From G963662905 sp963662905 (GTDB taxonomy: Bacteria > Bacteroidota > Bacteroidia > Bacteroidales > WRLA01): a stretch of 64,000 nucleotides of DNA. The number at the start of each line of letters is the position of its first letter. Position 1 is the first letter of the stretch. The notes under the pieces were generated by a model. The model did not search any database. It saw only the letters and a list, made by a program, of their open reading frames with translations, and was not told where the DNA came from. The stretch spans positions 682,001 to 746,000 of the forward strand of contig CAXXFD010000002.1 of assembly GCA_963662905.2 (NCBI GenBank), in the 5' to 3' direction. Position numbers and translations under genes: made by a program. Below are positions 1-8,622 of this stretch, piece by piece.

Positions 1-84
1 CTTACCATCTACTAATGCTACTTCCTGAGCGGATACTGCCAATGCGCTCAGTATTACTGCTAATGTTAAAACTAAATTTTTCAT
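1..84 (-). CDS. 5' end of a secreted protein (partial)
   Basis: The reverse strand opens with an ATG at 84 and stays open to the window edge (28 codons). The visible part is a typical signal peptide: MKN, then a hydrophobic run rich in Leu, Val and Ala, ending in an S-A-Q type cleavage site that is usual for Bacteroidota secreted proteins. The mature part lies outside the window, so no function can be given. The start is supported by the absence of a better upstream ATG and by the A/T-rich leader in front of it. Confidence 0.75.
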   Translation of the reverse strand, partial: MKNLVLTLAVILSALAVSAQEVALVDGK

Positions 85-578
85 AACTACAGCTTTTAAA
101 ATGGTTAATATTAATTTTGTGTTAAAATTACAATAATTTTATGCATCACGCAAACTTTCTTAGGATTAATTTAATTTCAGAGCTTATTTAAAATTACTCT
201 AAATTATAATAATGCCTGAAAATACTTTAATCCATTAAATACCTGTGTATTATAGTTTTAGAACATTTTAGTCCAATTATCTTGCCTGACACATTAGGAA
301 CGTTGCTTTTATATAATAACAACCGTACACAGGTAATATTGTTCATATTCCCTTAATTTTTTCTTAACAATAAATTAATATTTGCGTATGGACTCGAAAA
401 GTCTAATATTGCTGTTTTTTACGAATTGGGCTTTTTTTGACCAAATCAGGAGGTGGCAAGAATCCATAACAAAATCACCGCGCTGAAACACACGATGAAG
501 CTGCATAAATAAATTTTGAGCTGAGTCCGCATATCAGGGACAACAACTATGTGACTGAGGAATCGTGAGTAGTTTCAC
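85..578. other. Intergenic region, nothing firm
   Basis: About 490 bases of A/T-rich sequence between the secreted-protein start and the stop of the zinc-ribbon gene. It must hold the promoter of the 84..1 gene, but no clear TAnnTTTG box faces that way; a TAATTTTG at 113-120 points to the plus strand and has no gene behind it. Around 441-512 one plus-strand frame reads as a short open tail ending in HTMKLHK and a stop. It may be a gene relic, but it has no start and matches nothing I recognise. Confidence 0.5.
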
Positions 579-1319
579 TTAGAAAGAAATACCGTAAACG
601 CCTTTATCATTTCGTTTGATCAGTTTCTTTTGAAGCCGGGCCATATTTTCAACACTCTGAAACTCAATATCATCTTCAGATATGGCATCCAGCAGGTCGC
701 CGGCTTCATCAAAGCGGCCAAGACTGCGCAAGAGATCGACTTTTCTCATTGGGGAGACATAAATATCTTCAGTTGCCATTATTTCCAGCAGTCTTTCCAT
801 ATTGGAGCGGACATCACCCTGCGGCACATTGCGTTTCAGTACGGACATCATTTCCCTGGCGCGGGCACTAAGAGGTTTTGCGGAAGACAATTTATTATTT
901 TTCAGATAAATCCGCTTTGGGTCATTCAACATCCACAGCAGATGCATACGCAGCACATATTCCGTTTCAGCATCTGTTTTTTCATTTTTCAGGAACTCAT
1001 TATATATATCGGCACTTTGGACTATTTCCACATCCGGCAATCTGTCCATATCATCATCACGAGATGCGGTTGTTGATTTAAAAAACTTTTTAAGTGCCTC
1101 ATCAATTTCATCAAATTCCATAATTTGCTGCGCATTCCTTAAAAAAGCTGAATTGCAGGAAACACATTGCGCCAGGGGTTCCATACCCGGAGCACCATCA
1201 ATTGAATAGCCATCGGTAAATTCCACACCTGAAAACACACTATACGACATCACGCCAACATCCTTGTGCAGCTGGCCGCAATGTGGACAAATCGTTACGG
1301 AAGGAACTAATATTGTCAT
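579..1319 (-). CDS. Zinc-ribbon protein, unknown function (paralogue A)
   Basis: A 246-residue protein of unknown function. It begins with a CPHC pair at about residues 12-15 and a CVSC pair at about 52-55, spaced as a zinc ribbon. The rest is alpha-helical and charged with no signal peptide, so it is probably cytoplasmic. It is clearly related to the next gene upstream (1337..2107): both have CxxC - about 36 residues - CxxC, the phrase YTDG or FTDG between the two pairs, and a C-terminal LRxLGR stretch followed by a basic LQKKLIK or LQKYLIR end. The two genes lie 17 bases apart and are probably co-transcribed. The shared C-terminal helices look TPR-like, but I cannot assign a family. Confidence 0.7.
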   Translation of the reverse strand: MTILVPSVTICPHCGQLHKDVGVMSYSVFSGVEFTDGYSIDGAPGMEPLAQCVSCNSAFLRNAQQIMEFDEIDEALKKFFKSTTASRDDDMDRLPDVEIVQSADIYNEFLKNEKTDAETEYVLRMHLLWMLNDPKRIYLKNNKLSSAKPLSARAREMMSVLKRNVPQGDVRSNMERLLEIMATEDIYVSPMRKVDLLRSLGRFDEAGDLLDAISEDDIEFQSVENMARLQKKLIKRNDKGVYGISF

Positions 1320-1336
1320 AAGATTTTTATTTTAGA

Positions 1337-2107
1337 TCAAATACGTATGTAACCAAAAACGGCTTTGTTTTTTTTGCGAATCAAATATTTCTGCAGTTTT
1401 TCCATCCTACGCGATATATTTGACGGGCGTCCCTGCTTTCTTTTTAGTTTTTCATTGGCATCTTTCCATCTTCCTAAAGTACGGAGGCAATCTATATGAA
1501 TATGGTCCAGCATCCCATCCTGATTAAAACGCTCAAGCAGTTCAAGCATCCGCTCCAGGTTATTGTCCCTGATACGCAAAAAACCACTGGCTACTGACAA
1601 TTTACCAAACTTATCGGCTTCAGCATTTTGCCTGAAAACCCAAGAAAATTTCTGCAGGATAAAAGCTTCAAAAATTGTTTTGGTGTCACAAAACCACCAA
1701 TCAACCTTCCTGAAATGATCGTTGATTTTATGAACCAGCTCAATACGCAAATACAGCTCCAATTCGTCTCTGGTTTTCATTGTTTTTAATACTTCCAGAT
1801 ACTCTTCAACAGAAAATTCATGCATTACGGTATAAACAGAGCGAAGCTCTTCTCCTATTTCGTCAGCTTTTGCAATTGCATCATCAATCTGCTTCTGTTC
1901 TTCATTAGCTACCCTTGCTTCGAGCCTTGGAAACAAATGACCACAAAAGGAACATCGCGCAAGCACGGATGGCAAACCCACATCGGCACTGCTTTTGCCA
2001 TCTGTATAATGTGTTCCGCTGGCAGATACGGTATATGAAATAATTTCATATGTTTCGTGCAGGCCATTACAGGACGGACAGCGGACATATACAGTGTTAA
2101 AATCCAT
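1337..2107 (-). CDS. Zinc-ribbon protein, unknown function (paralogue B)
   Basis: A 256-residue paralogue of the downstream gene at 579..1319, with CPSC near residue 10 and CSFC near residue 52, a helical middle and a basic C-terminus. I chose ATG at 2107 because the product then aligns end to end with its paralogue; the longer frame reaching 2170 adds a 21-residue hydrophobic Cys/His-rich extension that the paralogue lacks. Two adjacent copies that have diverged strongly point to an old tandem duplication. The function is unknown. The zinc ribbon near the N-terminus could bind nucleic acid or protein, which is inference only. Confidence 0.65.
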   Translation of the reverse strand: MDFNTVYVRCPSCNGLHETYEIISYTVSASGTHYTDGKSSADVGLPSVLARCSFCGHLFPRLEARVANEEQKQIDDAIAKADEIGEELRSVYTVMHEFSVEEYLEVLKTMKTRDELELYLRIELVHKINDHFRKVDWWFCDTKTIFEAFILQKFSWVFRQNAEADKFGKLSVASGFLRIRDNNLERMLELLERFNQDGMLDHIHIDCLRTLGRWKDANEKLKRKQGRPSNISRRMEKLQKYLIRKKNKAVFGYIRI

Positions 2108-2406
2108 ATTATGGTTTTTGTGGCAGATTGTAAAAGTAATCAAAATATGAGGCAAGCACAAACAAATCAATTAAAAGTCGAAACTGATAAATTTTTTTCC
2201 ATTACAAACAGAAAAATACGGCTTATTGAGGAATTTATTAATACACTGCATTTCAAAAACTTAAAAGTCGTTGCCGCTAAGATTAAACCTTTGCAGCCAA
2301 TCATTGTCGTACAGTCTATGCGGCTTCCACGATCGCAGAATTGAATCGCTGCATATTTGCAACATCAAACAATAGGACGCCATTTGAACATTAAACGAAG
2401 AGACAG
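2108..2406. other. Divergent intergenic region
   Basis: About 300 bases between the divergent starts at 2107 (minus) and 2407 (plus). It should contain promoters for both, but no exact TAnnTTTG box with proper spacing was found. Small open frames here overlap the 5' end of the zinc-ribbon gene and look like shadows. Confidence 0.4.
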
Positions 2407-2859
2407 ATGAAAGATCTTACAAATAAAAACAGTTTTGCACTCAAAAATGCCATTGGTTATTTTGAGCAAAATGGCCTTAACCGGCAAAATGCACGCCTGC
2501 TTGCTGCCTTATTCCTGGAATATCCTGATGGCCTAAGCGCAGCCGGTTTAAAGGAATACTTAGCTGATATGGAAGAAAACAATCCCGAACATTCGCTCAG
2601 CGAACTGGCTGCACAGGGATATTTGGTAAAAACCAGGCTCGAAAACAACAGTACTGTCTGGAAAATAAACCCCGATTTTATTGTTGGCCAATTAAAACGG
2701 CAATTGCATTCCATATCAGGGTTTCGATCTGTTTTGCGCGAAGTTATCATTCTGAGCAAATCCGAAACGGATGCATACGAACAATTACACGAGTTCACCG
2801 CAGCTTATATAAATCAGGTTAATAATCTGATTCACAACTGGTACGAAGAACAAAAATAA
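2407..2859 (+). CDS. Winged-helix transcriptional regulator (GbsR/MarR-like)
   Basis: A 150-residue soluble protein. Residues about 20-95 have the pattern of a winged helix: a helix (RQNARLLAALFL), a turn with PDGLSAAGLKEYL as helix-turn-helix, and a LAAQGYLVKTR wing followed by a strand ending in VWKINPDF. The C-terminal third is a long amphipathic helix of the sort used for dimerisation in the GbsR/PadR group. The family call rests on fold pattern rather than on a signature motif. The gene stands alone, with a strong terminator 45 bases after it, and the divergent neighbour is the zinc-ribbon pair. The ligand and target are unknown; autoregulation is possible. Confidence 0.55.
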   Translation: MKDLTNKNSFALKNAIGYFEQNGLNRQNARLLAALFLEYPDGLSAAGLKEYLADMEENNPEHSLSELAAQGYLVKTRLENNSTVWKINPDFIVGQLKRQLHSISGFRSVLREVIILSKSETDAYEQLHEFTAAYINQVNNLIHNWYEEQK

Positions 2860-2903
2860 CATGGATACCTGTCATCCTGTTTTTAGCTCATCTGGTGTTT
2901 GTA

Positions 2904-2933
2904 AAGGCTGGCCCTCCCAGGGTCGGCCTTTTT
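2904..2933 (+). terminator. Rho-independent terminator
   Basis: A 12-bp stem (AAGGCTGGCCCT with its complement, two G-U pairs) around a CCC loop, followed by TTTTT. It ends the winged-helix gene and lies just before the promoter of the AraC gene, which argues against the longer GTG-initiated frame of the latter. Confidence 0.85.
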
Positions 2934-2968
2934 CAAAAAAAAATTCAAATCCTTTTTAATCAAATAGC

Positions 2969-2976
2969 TACATTTG
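2969..2976 (+). promoter_or_regulatory. -7 box TACATTTG
   Basis: Exact Bacteroidota -7 consensus TAnnTTTG, 8 bases before the ATG of the AraC gene. The predicted leader is only a few bases long. Confidence 0.55.
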
Positions 2977-2984
2977 CACAAACC

Positions 2985-4154
2985 ATGACAACACTATTAT
3001 ATATAGGTATTGTACAGGCTATTTTTACGGGCACTATCATTCTTTTGCAAAAAAAAGTACCCCTGAGCAATAAAATTCTTGCAGCTTGGCTTTATACGGT
3101 AGCCTTCAGTTTTGTTTATTCGGTTATCCGCCTGGACTTCAGCCATCTTATCACACCAACATTTCGGGGCATGGAGGTGGAATTTACTTTTGGGCCACTG
3201 CTCTATTTATACACCCGCAGCCTGATCAATGAAAATCCAAAAGTTAAAGCCACAGATTTTCTCCACTTTATCCCTTTTATTGGCTTTAAGATACTATTTT
3301 CAATTTATGAGGGCAATCCTTCCAGTTTTTTGGACTTTTATGCTGATGACGGTTTGCTGTGGTTAAGAATGACTTACGGCATTACCTTTTTATGTTCGGT
3401 TACTTTTTATCCGGTCCTTGTTTTTTACCTGTTAAAAAAACACCGCAAAAACATCCAAAACCATTACAGTTTTAATAATGCAAATATTACGTTGCATTGG
3501 ATAAGGGTATTAACCTGGGGATTTCTTGTAGGATCTGTTTTAACAATAATATCATTTCAAGTTTCAAATTCCCATAATGACCGGATAATCAATCCGGAAG
3601 TTTTTATGGTTTCCTTTTATATTTTATTGGCCTATGCTGTTAGTTTTTATGGCTTTAAACAACCGGATATTTTTCTATACCACAAAGTCCGCCTAAAGGA
3701 TAATCAAATAAAGCCCCAACAGGAAATCCAGCCGGCAAAGATTATTAAAGAAGAAACTCAACCGCAGTCAAAATACCAGCGTTCCGGATTAAAGGAAGAA
3801 AATGCCGACAAATACCTGAAGCAAATTATTGCGTATATGGAAAACGAACAGGCTTACCTCAATGGCGACCTTACCATCCAGGATATTTCGGACAAGCTCA
3901 ACATCCCACGCCATCATATTACCCAGGTACTCAACGAACAAATCGGAAAAAATTTCTATCATTTCGTTAATGAATACCGTATAGAAGAGGTAAAAAAGCG
4001 CCTGCTTTCCGACGAATACAAACGTCTTACCTTGCTTGCCATTGCTTATGATTGTGGATTCAACAGCAAATCGGCATTTAATATGGTTTTTAAGCAATCC
4101 ACCGGACTTACGCCTACTGCATGGAAAAAACAACAGCTAAAAAACAAGGCATAA
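2985..4154 (+). CDS. Membrane-anchored AraC-family regulator
   Basis: A 389-residue regulator. The first about 230 residues contain seven or so hydrophobic segments (starting LLYIGIVQAIFTGTIIL), a linker rich in Q and K follows, and residues about 290-385 form the double helix-turn-helix of AraC/XylS proteins, with LTIQDISDKLNIPRHHITQVLN and the second-helix phrase IAYDCGFNSKSAFNMVFK ending in TGLTPTAWKK. This membrane-domain plus AraC design is common in Bacteroidota. I start it at ATG 2985, after a terminator and a -7 box, and not at the GTG of 2895. The signal it senses is unknown. A REC-kinase gene follows 40 bases downstream with its own promoter, so the two may act in one circuit, but this is inference. 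Confidence 0.8.
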   Translation: MTTLLYIGIVQAIFTGTIILLQKKVPLSNKILAAWLYTVAFSFVYSVIRLDFSHLITPTFRGMEVEFTFGPLLYLYTRSLINENPKVKATDFLHFIPFIGFKILFSIYEGNPSSFLDFYADDGLLWLRMTYGITFLCSVTFYPVLVFYLLKKHRKNIQNHYSFNNANITLHWIRVLTWGFLVGSVLTIISFQVSNSHNDRIINPEVFMVSFYILLAYAVSFYGFKQPDIFLYHKVRLKDNQIKPQQEIQPAKIIKEETQPQSKYQRSGLKEENADKYLKQIIAYMENEQAYLNGDLTIQDISDKLNIPRHHITQVLNEQIGKNFYHFVNEYRIEEVKKRLLSDEYKRLTLLAIAYDCGFNSKSAFNMVFKQSTGLTPTAWKKQQLKNKA

Positions 4155-4168
4155 TTCCTCTTAATTTG

Positions 4169-4176
4169 TATATTTG
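4169..4176 (+). promoter_or_regulatory. -7 box TATATTTG
   Basis: Exact TAnnTTTG box 18 bases before the ATG of the REC-kinase gene at 4195. Confidence 0.55.
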
Positions 4177-4194
4177 TTTTGAACCGCTTTCAAA

Positions 4195-5349
4195 ATGCAA
4201 ATAAACCAAATGGAAGTTCCTCAGATTTTAATTGTTGATGACATTCCGAAAAACCTTCAGGTTTTGGGCAATGTTTTGGCTGGCAAAGGCTATAAAATTG
4301 CTTTTGCCCGCAGCGGTGAAGAAGCCTTGCGCATATTGGAAAACAGCTCATTTGACCTGATCCTATTGGATATCATGATGCCGGGCATCGATGGTTTTGA
4401 AACCTGCCGACAAATAAGAAAAATCCCCAAACAACAGGATATACCCATTATTTTCCTTAGTGCACGTATTGAACAGGAAAGCATTGTGGAAGGCTTCCAT
4501 AGTGGCGGACAGGATTATATTACCAAGCCTTTCCAGCAGGAAGAATTGCTGGCCCGTGTTTCCACGCATTTGGACCTTCGCTTTAAAAGCCTGGAAATCA
4601 TGAATCTCAATCAACACCTAGAACAAAAAGTTGATGAACGAACCCACCAGCTCAATCAAGCCTACAAAAAACTGGAACGTTTGGATGAAGCCAAAAATAA
4701 TTTTCTTGCCTTGGTAAGCCATGAGCTGCGCACTCCGCTGAATGCCCTGAACGGCTTTTCGGAGATGCTCTCTTCTACCACGCTCAACGAAGAACAGGAA
4801 GAATATCTGGACTATATGCGTAAATCATCCAATCGCCTGATGCGTTTTGCCGATGCCGCTATATTGATATCACAGCTCGAAAGCCAATCGTATCAAATAA
4901 GCCGTGAAGCGCACAATATACGCGATGCTGTAGAAGAAGCCATCATCCGGCTTAGGGCAGAATTCCCTGATTGCCAGCCTATTATAAAGCAGGAAATGCA
5001 AGTATTGGGATCGGCCGATGATGAACTTATCCTCAAAGCACTGATGCATGTAATCCGAAATGCCTGTCAGCACAATACAGCCGAAAGACCCATTGAGATT
5101 CATATCTCAAGACAGGAAAACATGGGAAAAATTTCCATACGCGACTTTGGAGAAGGTTTTTCTGATGAGGTAATGAATGTATTATTCAAGAAGTTTTCAG
5201 GCGACAAGATGATGCATCATTCGGAAGGGCTTGGTTTGGGACTGGCAACGGTTCGGCTGATTATACAGGCACACGAAGGTGATATCCGTGTTTTCAATCA
5301 TGATATTGGCGGAGGAGTAGTGGAAATCCTGCTGCCACTGGCTCAATAA
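4195..5349 (+). CDS. REC-histidine kinase (response regulator fused to kinase)
   Basis: A 384-residue cytoplasmic protein. Residues about 10-128 are a receiver domain with acidic pair D15/D16, phospho-acceptor Asp59 (LLDIMMPG) and Lys in TKPF. A coiled-coil linker leads to a HisKA domain with H-box SHELRTPL (His176) and a HATPase domain with an N-box (IRNACQHN), DFGEGF and GLGLGLA boxes. There is no sensor or membrane part, so it is likely driven through its receiver by another kinase. The same layout recurs at 25196..26377, where the His is lost. It is convergent with the hot-dog gene, with only 4 bases between the stops. Confidence 0.88.
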   Translation: MQINQMEVPQILIVDDIPKNLQVLGNVLAGKGYKIAFARSGEEALRILENSSFDLILLDIMMPGIDGFETCRQIRKIPKQQDIPIIFLSARIEQESIVEGFHSGGQDYITKPFQQEELLARVSTHLDLRFKSLEIMNLNQHLEQKVDERTHQLNQAYKKLERLDEAKNNFLALVSHELRTPLNALNGFSEMLSSTTLNEEQEEYLDYMRKSSNRLMRFADAAILISQLESQSYQISREAHNIRDAVEEAIIRLRAEFPDCQPIIKQEMQVLGSADDELILKALMHVIRNACQHNTAERPIEIHISRQENMGKISIRDFGEGFSDEVMNVLFKKFSGDKMMHHSEGLGLGLATVRLIIQAHEGDIRVFNHDIGGGVVEILLPLAQ

Positions 5350-5353
5350 AAAT

Positions 5354-6142
5354 CTACAAATCCTTAAACATCCTTAAGATCAAGCGCTCCGGTATGGCAA
5401 TCATTCGATAAACAGAATGATAAATCGTTTGACCGTTTTGGCTGCAATGAGCCTGAGCCAGATAGGATCGGTTTTTCTTTTCGCGTATATAAGAAATGGC
5501 ATAATCAATCTGACCGGAATCAATGGAAACACCCTTTTCAGGTAAGTGAATGTCCAAAGTTTGATAAAAGGGCGCAGAACGTGCCGGATTTACACTTGTA
5601 TCAATCAGGGTATTAATTTCTGCTTCGGTTTCGGTATAAGGATCCCCAATGCTCATGTTTAAAGCCTTACTGGCATAAGCCACGGCAAACAGAAAATCAT
5701 TCACAGCTTTGTCTGCCTCGCCGGTAAGGTGGTGAAACTTATCCAACTGCTTTTCTTCAATTCTCAATTTCTGGATGCGGCCACCTGAAGAAATTTCATG
5801 TTCTTTGGCATAGATGGAAGCCACCGAATGCTCATCGCGGATTGATAAACAATCTTCTCCATTCAAAGCAAGCAGACGAATTCCATCTTCAAACATCTCA
5901 TAGCCAATACGTACGGCATCACCCCTACTGATCATCGAGCCAAACAGCACATGAATATGTCGGATTTTAGAAACATGCGCTGCAGCAAGTTTTGCAGCAA
6001 TAGCAAAAATAAACATCCCGGGCACAACCACCTGCTTGCCCATTGGGCTCATAAAATCCGGATTATGAATATGATTATCGTCAAGGGTTATCCGGCAAAA
6101 GTCCTGAATGGATTTATCTGTGAAATTTACACTCTTAAGCAT
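5354..6142 (-). CDS. MaoC-like hot-dog domain protein
   Basis: A 262-residue protein. Near residues 20-45 the phrase DDNHIHNP...GKQVVVPGMF follows the pattern of the (R)-hydratase/MaoC active site (Asp, Asn, His then a Gly/Pro turn). The length suits a double hot-dog fold; the second half lacks a matching motif. Family members hydrate or dehydrate acyl-CoA or acyl-ACP; whether this one is catalytic is not shown. ATG 6142 is chosen because the longer frame starts with a TTG inside the -7 box at 6167-6174. No lipid genes lie next to it, so its pathway is open. Confidence 0.6.
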   Translation of the reverse strand: MLKSVNFTDKSIQDFCRITLDDNHIHNPDFMSPMGKQVVVPGMFIFAIAAKLAAAHVSKIRHIHVLFGSMISRGDAVRIGYEMFEDGIRLLALNGEDCLSIRDEHSVASIYAKEHEISSGGRIQKLRIEEKQLDKFHHLTGEADKAVNDFLFAVAYASKALNMSIGDPYTETEAEINTLIDTSVNPARSAPFYQTLDIHLPEKGVSIDSGQIDYAISYIREKKNRSYLAQAHCSQNGQTIYHSVYRMIAIPERLILRMFKDL

Positions 6143-6166
6143 GCTCAATTTATTGGATTCCGTAGG

Positions 6167-6174
6167 CAAATATA
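6167..6174 (-). promoter_or_regulatory. -7 box TATATTTG (minus strand)
   Basis: Exact TAnnTTTG on the minus strand, 24 bases before ATG 6142. It decides the start of the hot-dog gene. Confidence 0.6.
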
Positions 6175-6321
6175 CTCTTAAATATTCTTACGCAATCAAA
6201 ATATGCACGCTCAGACCAAAAAAGGCAGGTCATTGAAAACCCACCTTCATATAAGAATTAAAACCATAAACATTTTGATACCGGCAAATATTAACCGGTT
6301 ATATCGTCAGGTCAAAACCGT

Positions 6322-8613
6322 TTATTTCACAACAAAATCCGCCTTAAGGCAATCCCTTGAATTGCCGCCTACATAAACAACAAATTCTCCGGCCTCCAGA
6401 GTTGGCTCATAATCACTGTTATAAAAAGCAAGCTCTTTGGATGTAATTTCAAATTCGATTGTTTTCAACTCTCCGGCTTTCAGGAAAACTTTGCGGAATG
6501 CTTTTAGCTTTTTGACCGGTTGGGCAATACTGGCATGCACATCCCTGATATAGAGCTGCACAACTTCCTCACCATCTCGTTCACCAATATTTTTGACATC
6601 AACCTTTAGCCTGACTGATGCATCAGGATTCATCTCTTTGGAATTCAGCTGCAAGTTAGCATATTCAAAATCCGTATAACTAAGTCCAAAACCGAAGGGA
6701 TAGAGCGGGTCATTTGATTCATCGGTATAGTGCGACCAGAAGACTGTATTATATTTATTTTCAGATCTTCCAGTACTCAAATGGTCATAATGTATCGGAC
6801 ACTGACCGGTACTTCTCGGGAAGGACATCGTCAGTTTTCCTGAGGGATTATAATCTCCAAAAAGAACATCGGCAACCGCATGGCCTGCCATAGACCCGGG
6901 ATGCCAGACTTCAAGGATTGCCATGGCTTTTTCGTCGATCTCGGGAATTGCCACGGGCCTTCCGCTCATCAGAAGCACGACAATATTTTTATTCACCTGA
7001 TGCACAGCGCGGAACAAATCCATTTGCAAACCTTTAAGGCCGATATCCGCCTGGCTTCTGCCTTCTGCTGTCTGGAAACAGTTTTCGCCCAAAACCATGA
7101 CTACAACATTGCTTTTTTTGGCCAGGGCGACAGCCTCATCCATTCCGCTAAAATCGGAATCATTAAATTCCAGTTCAGTTTGAAAAGCCGGATCATTCGT
7201 AACATATTCCGGTCCTTTGGCAAAGCTCAGTTTATTTGAATTGCCCATGGCAGCCTGCATTCCTTCCAACACAGAAACCGCTGAATTTTTAATGGCCTTT
7301 GCCCTCCAGCTTCCCAGCGGACTGTCCTTATCGCTTGCCAAAGCACCGATCAGCGCAATTTTCGGATCATTTTTGCTTAATGGCAAAATTTGATTTTCAT
7401 TTTTCAAAAGGACAAATGACCGACGGGCTACTTTGCGTGCGGCTTCCAGGTTTTCCTGACTGAGCAGTTCATTTTGTTCCCTCAGGCTGTCACAATATTT
7501 ATACGGGTCATCGAAAAGTCCCAGCTCAAATTTCACTTTCAGAATACGGCGCACGGCATCATCCAGAATATCTTCGCTTACAGCTCCCGATTTAACCAAT
7601 TCAGCGAGATAAGGCGCATAGCAATTGCCTTCCATATCCATATCGGAACCTGCTTTTATAGCTTTTTCAGCTGCATCGCGATGATCGGCAGCATAGCCAT
7701 GATCAATCATTTCCGAAATTGACGCCCAATCTGAAACCACAAAACCTTCGAATCCCCATTTTCCTTTCAGGATATCGCGCAAAAGAAACGAGCTTCCTGT
7801 TGCAGGAACTCCGTTTATGGTATTGAAAGAATTCATAAAAGTTGCTGCACCGGCATCGCTGCATGCCTTAAAAGAAGGCAGAACATGATTAAAAAGGGTG
7901 TTCGTTCCAATATCTACACTATTGTAATCGCGTCCTGCATTGGCAAAACCATAAGCAGCATAATGTTTGGCACAGGCGGCCATAGTTTCTTTATTCGCCA
8001 GATTATCACCCTGAAAACCATGTACATATGCAGCACCCATTTGTGATGCAAGATACGGATCTTCTCCGGCACCTTCCATTACACGTCCCCAGCGCGCATC
8101 GTGCGAAACATCCACCATTGGGGCAAAAGTCCAGTTAATTCCGGCGGCAGTAGATTCACGTGCTGCAACAACCGAAGAAAGCGCTGCCAGTTCGGGCTCC
8201 CAGCTGGCCGCAATTGCCAGTGGAACCGGAAACATCGTCTGGTATCCATGAATGACATCATATCCAAAAATCATCGGAATTTTCAGACGGCTGTTTTCCA
8301 TCACCATTTTTTGGGCTGCGCGGGTAGCATTGGCTCCGGTAACATTGAGCATAGAGCCTACTCTTCCGGCTTTGATTTCTTCCAGCTGATGCTGCATATC
8401 ATTTCCGGCAGGTGGCGGCCCGGTCATCTCCCAGCGGCTGGTAAGCTGAACCGTTTGCCCCACTTTCTCCTCCAGGGTCATCTTTGACAATAACTCTTCT
8501 ACCCTTTGATCTGTTTGGTCACTTTCTTTCACATTCACTTGCTGACAAGATTGTAAGATGCTACCAGCCAACAAAATGATGGCGGCAGTCATTACCAAAA
8601 ACAATTTTTTCAT
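6322..8613 (-). CDS. bglX: Beta-glucosidase, GH3 lipoprotein (BglX type)
   Basis: A 763-residue glycoside hydrolase of family 3. The signal peptide ends in a lipobox ILQSC (Cys23), so the enzyme is an exported lipoprotein. The N-terminal barrel contains KHYAAYG and the nucleophile motif GFVVSDWAS (Asp295); the GH3 C-terminal domain follows, with a fibronectin III-like end (NIGERDGEEVVQLY). GH3 enzymes of this type remove terminal beta-glucosyl units from cellodextrins and related glucans. It lies last in a minus-strand operon, 9 bases after the cellobiose phosphorylase gene. Hydrolysis outside and phosphorolysis inside would give the cell two routes for the same sugar. Beta-xylosidase or mixed activity cannot be excluded from sequence alone. 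Confidence 0.9.
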   Translation of the reverse strand: MKKLFLVMTAAIILLAGSILQSCQQVNVKESDQTDQRVEELLSKMTLEEKVGQTVQLTSRWEMTGPPPAGNDMQHQLEEIKAGRVGSMLNVTGANATRAAQKMVMENSRLKIPMIFGYDVIHGYQTMFPVPLAIAASWEPELAALSSVVAARESTAAGINWTFAPMVDVSHDARWGRVMEGAGEDPYLASQMGAAYVHGFQGDNLANKETMAACAKHYAAYGFANAGRDYNSVDIGTNTLFNHVLPSFKACSDAGAATFMNSFNTINGVPATGSSFLLRDILKGKWGFEGFVVSDWASISEMIDHGYAADHRDAAEKAIKAGSDMDMEGNCYAPYLAELVKSGAVSEDILDDAVRRILKVKFELGLFDDPYKYCDSLREQNELLSQENLEAARKVARRSFVLLKNENQILPLSKNDPKIALIGALASDKDSPLGSWRAKAIKNSAVSVLEGMQAAMGNSNKLSFAKGPEYVTNDPAFQTELEFNDSDFSGMDEAVALAKKSNVVVMVLGENCFQTAEGRSQADIGLKGLQMDLFRAVHQVNKNIVVLLMSGRPVAIPEIDEKAMAILEVWHPGSMAGHAVADVLFGDYNPSGKLTMSFPRSTGQCPIHYDHLSTGRSENKYNTVFWSHYTDESNDPLYPFGFGLSYTDFEYANLQLNSKEMNPDASVRLKVDVKNIGERDGEEVVQLYIRDVHASIAQPVKKLKAFRKVFLKAGELKTIEFEITSKELAFYNSDYEPTLEAGEFVVYVGGNSRDCLKADFVVK

Positions 8614-8622
8614 AACAACAGC

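Noticed and set aside
441..512. Short open tail ending HTMKLHK, possible gene relic
   Set aside because: No start codon, no family resemblance and only about 23 codons; chance is the simpler explanation.
2057..2344. 95-residue plus-strand open frame over the divergent intergenic region
   Set aside because: It overlaps the 5' end of the zinc-ribbon gene on the other strand and has neither promoter nor recognisable composition.
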